Below are positions 53,286-63,686 of a stretch of 64,000 bases of DNA, piece after piece. The position numbers were made by a program, and so were the translations under genes. Position 1 is the stretch's first letter, and each line of letters begins with the position of its first letter. Location of the stretch: contig NW_006768786.1 of assembly GCF_000204055.1 (NCBI RefSeq), forward strand, positions 1,153,322 to 1,217,321, read 5' to 3'. The notes below the pieces were generated by a model. The model was not told the origin of the DNA. It made no database searches and saw only the letters and a list, made by a program, of their open reading frames with translations. This stretch comes from Melampsora larici-populina 98AG31 (lineage: Eukaryota > Basidiomycota > Pucciniomycetes > Pucciniales > Melampsoraceae).

Positions 53286-55224
53286 TTGATTTCCAAGGTC
53301 AGATCCTACTGGCTGAATCAATCAATTTACAAAATATCTTCTTCAAAATTCACAGAAAAACTAAAAAGAATTCCCAGTCACAAGTTCATACCAGTCATTC
53401 CTCAACCCTTTGAATTATTAAACTTTCCAGATCGTTGTTTTCAAAAGGCAGTGAAGGACATTTTGGAAAGATTATCTCAGGAACACCCTTTCCATTTGGT
53501 TATGAATGTCTTGTACTATGCTGGATTCAAACCAGGAATAGAACTTAGCAAGCAAGTAGATGAACAATCAAGCCCACAAAAAGCTTCTCAGCACATCATC
53601 CTTAAGGGTCTTCAGGGGGAAAAGCAAGGAATTTTTTGCAGCATGCTCAATGGATTTCAAGTATATATGGCCATTTCTAGATTGAAGCACAATACCGATT
53701 TTCTAGGCTCACAGTAGAAAAAGATATTGCAAAAGAACTTCAAGTTTGTAGAGATGAAGCTCAGAAGATGAAGCTAAAAGCAGAAAAGGCCAACATGCTG
53801 CTCAATATCAAAGCTGATTATAAGACTAGCCAACAAAAATTAATTGAAAGATTCAAGACTTATGAGCACAAGGTTCCATTATTGACCAAATCCATTGAAG
53901 TTGATATGAGTTGTAGATATGAATCCATTGTCTACATCGCCAAAGTAACTGGATGGGAGACATCTGATTCTGGAAGAAGTCAGCCAATCATTCTTACTTG
54001 TGAAGGTACTGACGGCAAACGATACCGTCAGCTGGTGAGTTTCTTGAAAACATTGGTTAAAACAAGATGATATTGCTGATTAGTCCTTTTCTCATTTGCT
54101 CAAGGTCAAATCTGGGGATGATATAAGGCAAGATTCCCTCATTCAGCAGATATACAGTGAAATTAACAAGATGTTACTTGAGAACATTCCAAGCTTTGAC
54201 AGTAGTCTACAACTTTGTACCTATCAATGCTTTCCAATATCTCTGGAAACAGGTGTGCTTGAGTTTGTTGAAAATACAATTTCATTGAAAAAACTTTCAG
54301 AACTGTGAGTAAGCTAGAACTGCTACTTTTTGCTCAGCTCTTAGGGTGACTTTCTTTGTTTCCTATTCCACACCATGATTTATGTACAAGGGAGGTCAAT
54401 AAACAGGAGGGGATCCGCCAAATCATTATGCCAGATACCAGGGAACTGACCTGCATCAGGTCTGTAGCTACCTCTTCGATTGCTGGGTATGTGGTTGGTT
54501 CAGGGGACAGACACCAATTGAATATCTTGCTGGATAGGGACACTGGAGAGGTGGTTCATATCAATTTTGGTATAGCCTTTGATCATGTAAGAATTTTTTT
54601 ACTGGTTTTTGGTTATCTTTAGTTGACAAAATCATTTCACTCCATCATCCAAACTTTGACTTAACAGGGGAGATGGCTAAAGGTACCAGAACAGGTACCT
54701 TTCCGACTTACTAAGGATATAATTGGAGCATTTGGTAGTCAAGGTACAAAGGGTCCTTTCACAGAAGCTCGCAAGCATACATTGAAAGTGTTGCGAATGA
54801 GCAAAGATACAATCCTGACAATGTTGAAAGTCTTCATCTTCAATCCTCTTTCAAGCTGGTGAGGGAAGTCCATACAATCAGAGTGTATCCCAGTTCATTC
54901 AGCTTATTGGAAAGATTTTGGTCAAACAGGTCGAGGCAACACATTCCTAATTGGACATCCGAATATTTTCCAACTTTCAATCCTTCAAGACCCCCAACTC
55001 AATCTCAGATGTCCATTTCCCATTGTGACATAGACCAGGATGACACCAGTAGAATCAAACTGAGGAGAGGTTTCCCAAAATCTGTTCAACAGGCTCTGGA
55101 CATAGTGAATAAGGTTGAAAAGAAGCTAGCGGATGATTTAGATGTTGCTGCTCATATTGAAGAGCTAATATTGCAGGCCACCAACCCAAAAAACCTCAAT
55201 TTCATGCATCCACGTAAGCTTTGA
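53286..55224 (+). pseudogene. TEL1: TEL1/ATM-family PIKK kinase gene, 3' portion, broken
   Basis: TEL1/ATM is a giant checkpoint kinase; only the FAT-end, kinase and FATC-like parts are here. FAT: IPSHKFIPVIPQ, LSQEHPFHLVMNVL. N-lobe: SQPIILTCEGTDGKRYRQL, then an intron 54035-54104 and KSGDDIRQDSLIQQIYSE, CFPISLETGVLEFVENT. C-lobe: RSVATSSIAGYVVGSGDRH with NILL, then VHINFGIAFDH, an intron (54590-54667) and VPFRLTKDIIGAFG. FATC-like end: KKLADDLDVAAHIEELILQA followed by NPKNLNFMHPRKL and stop, lacking the usual GWxPW end. Lesions: a frame change near 53700, shortening between VENT and the catalytic loop, TGA after NPLSSW (54860), and Asn in place of the metal-binding Asp of the DFG-equivalent (VHID-F/L-G becomes VHINFG). 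Confidence 0.75.
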
Positions 55225-56581
55225 AAGCCATTCCTTGATCTACCTGTGGATCTACCTATTTATGTCAACTGGGACTGACATTCCTGGTTCTATTGTAAAA
55301 TCCCATCATACACTTCATAGCATGGCTTGGGCATCTGGTTGAACCCGTGTTTTTGGGTATGGTTGCAACTTGGAAGTTAAACTTAATATGCCTGGAATGT
55401 TTGTTCCCCTATTCCCCTTTTTGTATTGTTTGTGTATGGGGTGGGAATTTTTTACGAAACTCTTTTTACACCAAAACACTTGGAAGACCTTTTCTAAAGA
55501 GTCAAATAGATCAAGGTCAATACCATCTCCCTCGCCTTGATCTTTCTTTATTCCTGTGCCTCTTGTTGTGATTAGTAATAAATCACAGACCGGTTTGTGT
55601 TGTTTGTGTTGATCAAGGATGTTGCCCCGTTGTGTTCTTTGCTGTGTTGCCCTGATCTCATTGTTTGTATTCTGTTGCTGACAAACACGTATGACGTCAC
55701 TTGATATGTTTCTTTTACAACTCTGAAGTTCTCACTCAACAACTCGATAACCATTTACTTTTATCATTGTTTTTCCTTTTTATTGTTTTCTTTTTATTGT
55801 TAGAAAAAGTTGTTTCAATCTTTGTTTCGTTCTAAACACTCAATACTACACGACAAACTCATTCAACTATAAAGCTGAATCTAAATCAAACTCAAGCACT
55901 TATCGAAAGGAAAGGAGGTATAAAGCTTGGGTTCTATTTTTTGTCAAGATTCTTCTCTTATCTAATTTCAAATGGAGTCATTTTAAGATGTAGACTTTTG
56001 CTTTTGATTACATTGTTTGATTGAAAATCCATGTTACAAAGTTGAATCTTATAAACGTAGTTATTGTTAAAGGTACAACAACTTTCTCTTTTATCTATTT
56101 CTCTTATTAAAAATGTTTGTTATGTTTTACTTCAAAATTGTTATTGTTAAAGAAATTAAAATATAAGTTTTCTCCTCAAGAAAGAGAGATCCTACCCGTT
56201 TACTACACCTCTTTCTAGCCTCTCTCACCTATTCTTCAGCAAAATTACAAAAAACACAAATATAAATGCTTGTATTTCATAGTATTCAATGACTACATGA
56301 TCTCAATTACAAAGTATTCCATCATTAATAGTAGTAAAATTTGTTGTGTTTCTCTTTCCTGCACTCCAGACTACCTCCTATCAACTATGAAATGAAAAAC
56401 TGTGTCTTTCAGCCTATTTCTGCGCCCATGAGCTGAGCAGAGCTGAGCCTGATCCATGGGCGATTGGGGAGCTTGAAAGCCCCAAACCGCTTGGCCCAAA
56501 AGTCCAATTGAAAGTGCCCCAAGCCAATTGACCATCAAAGTTGGTGTGCCTGGAAGGCGCCTGCTTGATGGCCTGCCCCTC
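55225..56581. other. Intergenic region before the Gypsy element
   Basis: AT-rich, no gene recognised. Bases 56400-56581 are GC-richer. The Gypsy element interrupts ...GCCCCTC|TGCAAAGGTAGGT, so an exon with a GTAGGT donor may have been split, but the reading is too short to name. Confidence 0.3.
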
Positions 56582-56930
56582 TGTAAAGGGTTACACAAGT
56601 ACAGGTTGACTCATGGGTTTAGATTATGGGATTAGATAGATAGCACTTTACCTTCTTGCTCCACACCCGGTTCTAGGAAGTCCTCACTCCTCTGAGAGCC
56701 TATATTGGGACTTTCTGGAACCAGGTGAGCATTTCTCTTATTTGTTTTCATCTCTTCTTTTGTAGTGATGGGTTTGCTGACTCCTCTGAGAGCCTATATT
56801 GGGACTTTCTGGAACCAGCTCGTAATTCATATAACGAGGTTCTAAGTTAATTGTCCGATTCGAGCTCTCTCGAGAAGTCGTGCCGGATTATCATCCGGAC
56901 GCTAGTGAAGGTTCTCACGAGAACCTTACA
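56582..56930 (+). repeat. 5' LTR of the Gypsy element
   Basis: 349 bp. Contains a ~38-bp direct repeat (CTCCTCTGAGAGCCTATATT...GGAACCAG) twice, at about 56690 and 56782. It also has hairpins CCGGAT-TATC-ATCCGG and a perfect AAGGTTCTC-AC-GAGAACCTT at the 3' end. Confidence 0.95.
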
Positions 56931-57118
56931 CTTTTTTTAACTTAATTTACCTCTAAAAAGTTACCACAATTTTTTTCAACCTATCTCACGTCATCTATTC
57001 GGTCCTATCCCTTTGGATAATCTGTCATTCAATCTGTTGCCCGGTTTCATTCTGTTATCTGCCACCTCTGTTTCTGTCTCGGTTTTCTGCTCTCTCTCAA
57101 TCTGTCATCTGTCAAATC

Positions 57119-58420
57119 TTGTTCTGTCGAGTATTCGTTTCGAAAGCTCCCGGATCATCAAGACTGACACTACAGTCCAATCGACGAACTCATCGGATGT
57201 TCGGACCAGCTGCCCTAATACCCACGAATTACACTGACGATCCTGAAGCTGTGTTAAGACAAGCGCGTAAAGAAAAAAAGAAAGAAGTAACAGTCACAGA
57301 AGACTCAGAAAGCCCACCAGCAGGTCCACCACCAAACTTTAAGTGGAGACCTGAAGCTTCAGCATCTGGATCACCGGCAGCTGTAACGGACCGGATTGTT
57401 TACGCCTCATCCTTCTCACACCCTACGCCTTCGACGTCAGCCAAGCTAGGGTTCTCACCCATCGAAATATCACCATCAGCTCCCGAGAAGACGGTCGTAG
57501 ACCTTCACTTCAAGAAACTGTTCGGGGCTGATTGTACACCTCACTCACCGGGTTTCCTTCCGCAGTTCACGCCACTGCCCAAATCAAATATCACGTCTGC
57601 GGCTGAATTGCCTTCTTCTAACAATCCGACAAACACAATGTCGAGAGAAGAAGATGGGGAGACGATCCGTAACCTACGTTCCCAAGTAGCCAGCTTGGAG
57701 GTGCAATCTGCTCAACTCAGTCAGTCTTGAGAAGAGACAGCGGAATTGAAACGGCTCGTACGGGAACTCTTGGACGAGCGAAGTCGTGGCATACCTCCTC
57801 GTGACTCTGTCGCAGCTGCAGACCTAGGACAAGACGAGGTGACCCAGGCAACAGGGTCAAATACCTTCAGTCGGTACATGAATCAGACGCCGACTTCTCC
57901 GACACCCCTGGCGCGTAGTCAAGCATTGCCACGTCCTGATATCGTGTCAAGAGCAACTGCCGAGGGCATTCAAGACGAGCAACCGTCTGGGTCTCATGCT
58001 ACTCACCATCGAGTCAGCTGGGCTGAAGAGACGGCGGCGAACGAGACCGTCTCGCGACCACACCCAGCTCAATCGACTCCAGCTGGGTTCATGTCATCAT
58101 CGGCCCATCCGTCACCGTTGATGACTGAATACTCATCAGCACCGTCAGCTCCAAACCACCCAGCAGCGGAGCGTTATCACGCACCATCTCAACCTCCTAC
58201 AATGCCTGCCGTATCCACCTTCATGACAGCCGATCGTATCAAACTAAGCGACCTGCCAAAATTCAAGGGCAAGTTCGGCAAGCCGGCGGACCTCTTTCAC
58301 TGGCGAAATCTCATTCAAGAACTTGGTAGACGACCGCGAAAAGTTGAAGTTGCTAGGCTCGTTGTTGGACGACAAGGAGCTATCGTCTTGGTATCAAGCC
58401 AACAAGGACGAACTTAGGCG
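57119..58420 (+). pseudogene. Gypsy gag region, disrupted
   Basis: The frame from 57119 (a better start may be MFGPAALIPTN at 57197) encodes a Pro/Ser-rich N-terminus. TGA at 57728-57730 interrupts ...QSAQLSQS before EETAELKRLVREL in the same frame. The capsid-like region KFKGKFGKPADLFHWRNLIQ then loses frame near 58325 and continues as LVDDREKLKLLGSLL in the +1 frame, consistent with a single inserted G in CTTGGTAGAC. The gag protein packages the element RNA into particles; this copy cannot make it whole without readthrough and frameshifting. Confidence 0.75.
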
Positions 58421-61172
58421 CCAATCTTGGGAGGGCGCAATGGAGATGATGGCTATGGGAACTTTGCCATATGCCTGGCTAACGGACACCGAGAACGCCC
58501 TTAGACAACTGGAGATCAAACCAGGGGAATCTTTCGACCAATACGTCAAACGAGCTCAGGCGATACACAGACTCATCAAGCCGTTCGGACAGGTCACTGA
58601 TTGGCACCTCGCTCAACATATCACTTGGGGAGCGCCACAATTGCTCAAGGACTGGATTGAACGAGATAAACTCTTATTGGCACCTACCTTTTCATTTCCG
58701 GTTTTTAAGGACGCAGCAGACGGTATTTATCGGTTACTAATTAATAGTAAACTCGTACCGGACCCCTCTTCCAAATCGAAGGCCACTTCGAGTTTAGCAA
58801 ACCCTTCCGTTGCGGCATCGAGTACTGTGCGAGTGGCGCCTCCTCCTCGACAACGCTCAGACAAAGAGCGTGCCGATAATGCCTGGAGATATCATGAATA
58901 TCTCAGAAGAACAGGTATTTGCGCTACATGCAAAGAGAAGTGTAATAATCCAAACTGCACACGTCGCAACCCTCGTTTCTTATTGGTGCCATCTGATTTC
59001 AACCCGGGACCCAGACCTCGACGCACAGTCCCTGCGACGACTACACCAACACCCGCTGGAGCTCCAACACAAAGACCAGCAGGACGAGCGCCAGTAACGC
59101 CAGCTGTAACCAGAGTAGCGGCTGTAGAGAACGTTGCCGACATCTTCGCGGATGACATCGCCGCTTACGAAGAAGCGGACCAGTTTCAAGCTACTCAAAT
59201 AGAAGATCTAGCAAATGAAGAAGGGTGCGTACCTTCACAATCTGTGGCACCGATCATCTTGGAACTGATTTGTAATGGAAGAATTGTTCGTGCTTTGGTG
59301 GATTCAGGAGCGGGTACGAATCTCTTATCCAACAAGATAGCGCGTGACTTGCGTATCCCTCAAAGACCATTGATTGCACCGGTCGAGGTACGCCTAGCCA
59401 TTCCTACGGAAGGTACCCCCCTAGTATTGAAAGATTTCGCGATGGCTAACCTCAAGTGTGAAAATCCTAGTACGCGCTTTGGGGCGGTTTTCTTCAAACT
59501 CGCGCCATTAAGTTCTTCGTATGACATGATTCTTGGGTCGCCATTTTTAACCAAATTTCAGTTAGATATTTCAATGCACCGCCGTTGTGTAATACATACG
59601 TCATCTGGAAAGATTTTTTATGAAAAAGCAATGCAAGAAAAATTGAACAGAGTGCTGTGTGCGATCGAAAATATTGACATGATCGCAAAGGCACAAGACT
59701 TTAGTGATCGTGAGAATAGAGTCTTCAAGGACTTTGAAGATCTTTTCCCGGCAGAGCTTCCTCCAGTGGAGGACGATGACATGCCGGATGAATCCTTCCC
59801 GGAAAGTTTACCGGATGAAAAAAGAAAAGTGAGGCATAAAATCATTTTGACCGATCCCAACGTCACGATCAATGAAAAGCAATATGGCTATCCAAGAAAG
59901 TACCTAGACTCTTGGAAGAAGCTACTGGACCAACACGTGAAGGCGGGACGACTGCGACGCTCACAGAGTCAATACGCATCGCCATTGATGATAATTGCGA
60001 AGAAGGACCCATCAGAATTGCCAAGATGGGTCTGCGACTATCGTAAGCTGAACAAGTATACGGTCAAAGATCGTTCTCCATTACCAAACGTCGACGAATC
60101 AGTGCGCCTAGTAGCAACGGGGAAAGTGTGGTCCGTAGTGGATCAGATCAGCTCCTTTTTCCAGGACCGTATGAGGGAGGAGGACATCCCGCTGACGGCG
60201 GTGAAGACTCCGTGGGGCCTATATGAATGGGTTGTAATGCCTATGGGACTTACCAACGGTCCAGCCACGCATCAAGCGCGTAATGAGGAAATTCTGGGGG
60301 ATTTAATAGGGAAGATATGTGTTGTTTATATTGATGATATTGTGATTTTTTCTCAAACAGTGGAGGAACATGAGGTTCATTTACGACAGGTGTTGGAGCG
60401 GTTACGTACAGCTAAGTTGTACTGCCCAGTCAAGAAAAGCAAGTTGTTCAGACGAGAAATCACCTTCCTGGGACATCAAATCAGCGAAGCTGGCATATGT
60501 CCTGACGACGAAAAGGTCGAGAAGATCTCGAAATGGTCTCCACCAACCAGCTCGAAGCAACTTCTTAAGTTTTTGGGCACTGTCCAATGGATGAAGAAGT
60601 TCATCGATGGACTCTCTCATTACGTCGGTACCCTATCGCCGCTCACAAGTACATCTTTGAAAACCAAACCATTCCAATGGGGGAAAGTAGAAGAGACAGC
60701 TTTCAACAACATCAAGCGATTGATCACAACACTACCAGTTCTACGCAACCTTGATTACAAATCAGAAGAGCCTCTATGGTTATTCACGGATGCCAGTGGG
60801 AATGGGTTGGGCGCGGCATTATTCCAGGGCATCAAGTGGGAGACTGCGTCTCCAATCGCCTACGAAAGTCGGGCAATGAACCCTGCGGAGAAGAATTATC
60901 CCGTCCACGAACAGGAGCTCTTAGCGGTGATTAATGCGCTAAACAAATGGCGTTTATTACTCCTGGGTATGCGCGTCAACGTGATGTCAGATCACCATTC
61001 ATTGACAAATCTACTCACACAGCGCAACCTCAGCCGGCGACAAGCTCGGTGGTTGGAAACCTTGTCACAATTTGACTTAGATTTCAAATATCTCAAAGGG
61101 AACATAATTCAGTTGCTGATGCTCTCTCACGACGGGAGGACTTGGCGGCGTATGAAGTACGTGCGAGATTAG
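58323..61172 (+). pseudogene. Gypsy gag-pol: capsid end, protease, reverse transcriptase, RNase H
   Basis: A 949-codon frame. Residues 1-190: rest of capsid (GESFDQYVKRAQAIHRL). Around 199-212: a Cys cluster CATCKEKCNNPNC, not a standard CCHC knuckle. About 325: protease active site ALVDSGAGTNLL. About 530-760: reverse transcriptase with KTPWGLYEWVVMPMGLTNGP and VVYIDDIVIFS (about 668). About 820-900: RNase H with FTDASGNGLGAAL, HEQELLAV and MSDHHSLTN, so the D-E-D set is present. The frame fails just after FKYLKGN. One missing base there would continue as NSVADALSRREDLAAYE, the usual RNase H-integrase junction. Confidence 0.85.
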
Positions 61173-62734
61173 GAGACGCGGAACTGGATGCCATTTGGGA
61201 AGGATACACTCAGGACACGTTCTGCAAGAAACTTCGTAAAGTTCTACCGCTACGAGAGGATTGCATCGTGAAGGACGACCTGTTGCACTTGGATGGCAGA
61301 CTGGTTATCCCGCCGCAAGGAAGTTTGCGCACAGACTTTATCGAGCAAGCACACACTGCATTAGGACACCTCGGCGCTCGAAAAACATTGGCGCGATTGA
61401 GAAGTACCTTCTTTTGGCCAAGCATGGCAAAGGAGGTCGCTGACCAACTACGCTCTTGTGATTCTTGTCAACGCAACAAGGCACGAACAACCTCCACGAC
61501 CGGTAAACTTCAGAGTACTGTGTTACCCAGTCAACCAATGCAATCCATTGCCATTGATTTTATAGGTCCTTTCCCAAAAGTGTCAGGCTATGACATGATA
61601 CCTTTGTGTACGTGTAGACTTACAGGTTTTGTGTGTCTCATCCCAGCCTCGCAACGTGATACGGCGGAACAGTCAGGAAGCCGACTTTTTACGGCCTGGT
61701 CGTCGATTTTCGGTCTGCCCGAGTCAATCATCGGAGATCGCGGCAAAGCTTGGACATCCCGATTTTGGCAACGACTACATGAGCTTTTAGGTGTACGTAT
61801 TCAACTGTCGACGTCTTATCATCCGCAAGCAGATGGTCGAAGCGAAAGGTCTAACAAGACCGTGGGTCAAATCTTGAGACATTTCGCTGGGGATAAACAC
61901 GGCAAGTGGCATCAATCCTTACCATCAGCCGAGTTCGCTATTAACTCAGCAATCAACGCGGCGACTGGCGTTTCTCCCTTCCACTTCGTATATGGGCGGA
62001 TCCCACGTTTATTCCCCATTCAAAGTCCCTCTGATTGTGACACCGATGATGTCAAACAATGGATTGAGCGCCGAGAATTGGAGTGGGCAACGTGGAGAGA
62101 CCGCGTGTGGTGTAGTTGTGTGGACCAGGCCTTACAATATAATCAACGGAGGCGTGAAGGCACACCTTTTGCTGTAGGGGATTGGGTGATGATCGACAGT
62201 GCGGATCAACAGCAGGTTGTAGGAGGGAAGGGACGTCCAACAAAGAAGCTTCGAGCACGCTATGATGGACCTTACGAAGTCCAAGAGGTACTGAACTCCG
62301 GTCGGGATTTTCGCTTACAACTTCAACCTGAGGATTCTACGCCCCCAGTTTTCCACATTTCAAAGCTGAAATTGTATCATGGAAAAGGAGGTGACGGGGC
62401 GGAAACCAGCATTGCAGCCGTCAACACGGTTTCGTCGGTTCGGAAAACAACCTCTTACGGTCCTGGACAGGAGCCTTTGAGGCAAGCTACGAAACGTGAC
62501 GAGGGGGTGTGCAATAATTGCGCTAGCACCCCCGCAAGTGAGTTTGATTTTTCTCTTGATTCATGTAATGAAGAAGCGGTTGGCAAGCTTTATTCCCTCC
62601 ACAATAACAGGACCTTAATCAAAAATCACGATTTCCGACAAAGAAGGGCAACAGACGGGGGTTATTGCCGTCACGCTGGTGGCTTTGTCTCGGCCGAAAA
62701 CAACCTCTTAGGACCAGGAGCTGGATGCCTTTGA
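61142..62734 (+). CDS. Gypsy integrase region
   Basis: A 530-codon frame (entered from the preceding frame after a 1-nt loss at about 61105). Zinc-binding HHCC: HTALGHLGARKTLARL...CDSCQRNKA (residues about 69-110). Catalytic core D-D-35-E: AIDFIGPF (about 139), GDRGKAWTSRFW (about 200) and SERSNKTVGQI (about 236), with STSYHPQADG between. The C-terminal DNA-binding barrel ends near PPVFHISKLKLYHG. No clear chromodomain follows. The tail from about residue 420 is repeated, low-similarity sequence. Confidence 0.85.
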   Translation: MAAYEVRARLGDAELDAIWEGYTQDTFCKKLRKVLPLREDCIVKDDLLHLDGRLVIPPQGSLRTDFIEQAHTALGHLGARKTLARLRSTFFWPSMAKEVADQLRSCDSCQRNKARTTSTTGKLQSTVLPSQPMQSIAIDFIGPFPKVSGYDMIPLCTCRLTGFVCLIPASQRDTAEQSGSRLFTAWSSIFGLPESIIGDRGKAWTSRFWQRLHELLGVRIQLSTSYHPQADGRSERSNKTVGQILRHFAGDKHGKWHQSLPSAEFAINSAINAATGVSPFHFVYGRIPRLFPIQSPSDCDTDDVKQWIERRELEWATWRDRVWCSCVDQALQYNQRRREGTPFAVGDWVMIDSADQQQVVGGKGRPTKKLRARYDGPYEVQEVLNSGRDFRLQLQPEDSTPPVFHISKLKLYHGKGGDGAETSIAAVNTVSSVRKTTSYGPGQEPLRQATKRDEGVCNNCASTPASEFDFSLDSCNEEAVGKLYSLHNNRTLIKNHDFRQRRATDGGYCRHAGGFVSAENNLLGPGAGCL

Positions 62735-62820
62735 GGCAAGCTAGGACGCTGACAAGGGGGTGTCCAACTATTGCGCTAGCACCCCCGCAAGTGAGTTTGA
62801 TATTTTCTCTTATGATCATT
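62450..62820 (+). repeat. Two-copy ~110-bp repeat with strong hairpins in the Gypsy 3' region
   Basis: AACAACCTCTTA...GCCTTTGAGGCAAGCTA...GGGGGTGT...TTGCGCTAGCACCCCCGC...AAGTGAGTTTGAT occurs at about 62445-62560 and about 62700-62810. Each copy can fold GGGGGTG against CACCCCC; the first also has an inner GCAAT-A-ATTGC. Confidence 0.75.
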
Positions 62821-63218
62821 CCGTTAGATGAAACAGCTGGCAAGCAAGATTATCTTCTAAATAACAGGTAATCAAACACAATCATCAAATTCATTCTTAT
62901 CAACATACGCAAGATTCAGACGCAAGAATCAAGAAATATCATCAATTCAGGGTTTCAATCTTCCATTCATTTAATTCGAATTTGTACTCCAACGAAAAAC
63001 TTTATTATCACGACTTCAAGATCATCATTTCCTTTTTTTCTCTTCCTTTTTTTCTCTCTTCTTTTGACTTTTGGTTTTCTTTTTCTTTTCAACAACAGTT
63101 TTTACTTTCTCAGGGACGAGTTATAGTCACTTTTAAGGGGCGAGTCATGCCATTTTGTGTTTTACTTCTTTTTTTTGAGTTATTTAGTTTGAGCGAAGAC
63201 GGGTAGACTTATATTTTT

Positions 63219-63230
63219 AGGAGGGAAGGG
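63219..63230 (+). other. Gypsy polypurine tract
   Basis: AGGAGGGAAGGG directly precedes the 3' LTR, as needed for plus-strand priming. Confidence 0.85.
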
Positions 63231-63579
63231 TGTAAGGGGTTACACAAGTACAGGTTGACTCATGGGTTTAGATTATGGGATTAGATAGATAGCACTTTAC
63301 CTTCTTGCTCCACACCCGGTTCTAGGAAGTCCTCACTCCTCTGAGAGCCTATATTGGGACTTTCTGGAACCAGGTGAGCATTTCTCTTATTTGTTTTCAT
63401 CTCTTCTTTTGTAGTGATGGGTTTGCTGACTCCTCTGAGAGCCTATATTGGGACTTTCTGGAACCAGCTCGTAATTCATATAACGAGGTTCTAAGTTAAT
63501 TGTCCGATTCGAGCTCTCTCAAGAAGTCGTGCCGGATTATCATCCGGACGCTAGTGAAGGTTCTCACAAGAACCTTACA
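63231..63579 (+). repeat. 3' LTR of the Gypsy element
   Basis: 349 bp. Three A/G differences from the 5' LTR: position 6, and CG-to-CA changes in CTCTCGAGAA and CTCACGAGAA. Confidence 0.95.
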
Positions 63580-63686
63580 CCCTCTGCAAAGGTAGGTGTT
63601 CTGCACTGTGCTGGTGGCCTGAGGCAGACAAAACGGATCTGTGTTGTATGTAGCTCTCCCAGGATAGCAGGAGTTTTTGTTGCTTT

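Larger units (their letters stand above)
56582..63579 (+). mobile_element. Ty3/Gypsy LTR retrotransposon (7.0 kb), recent insertion
   Basis: Two 349-bp LTRs (TGTAA...TTACA) are flanked by CCCTC at 56577-56581 and 63580-63584. The coding order protease - RT - RNase H - integrase is Gypsy-type. The polypurine tract AGGAGGGAAGGG lies at 63219-63230. No tRNA-type TGG primer site follows the 5' LTR (the sequence is CTTTTTTTAACTTAATTTAC). The LTRs differ at three positions. Confidence 0.95.

Noticed and set aside
56371..56598. 75-codon minus-strand gene before the Gypsy element
   Set aside because: It crosses the insertion boundary into the LTR and has no recognisable content.
62400..62734. Chromodomain at the Gypsy integrase C-terminus
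   Set aside because: No aromatic cage or chromodomain strands; the tail is a translation of the duplicated hairpin block.
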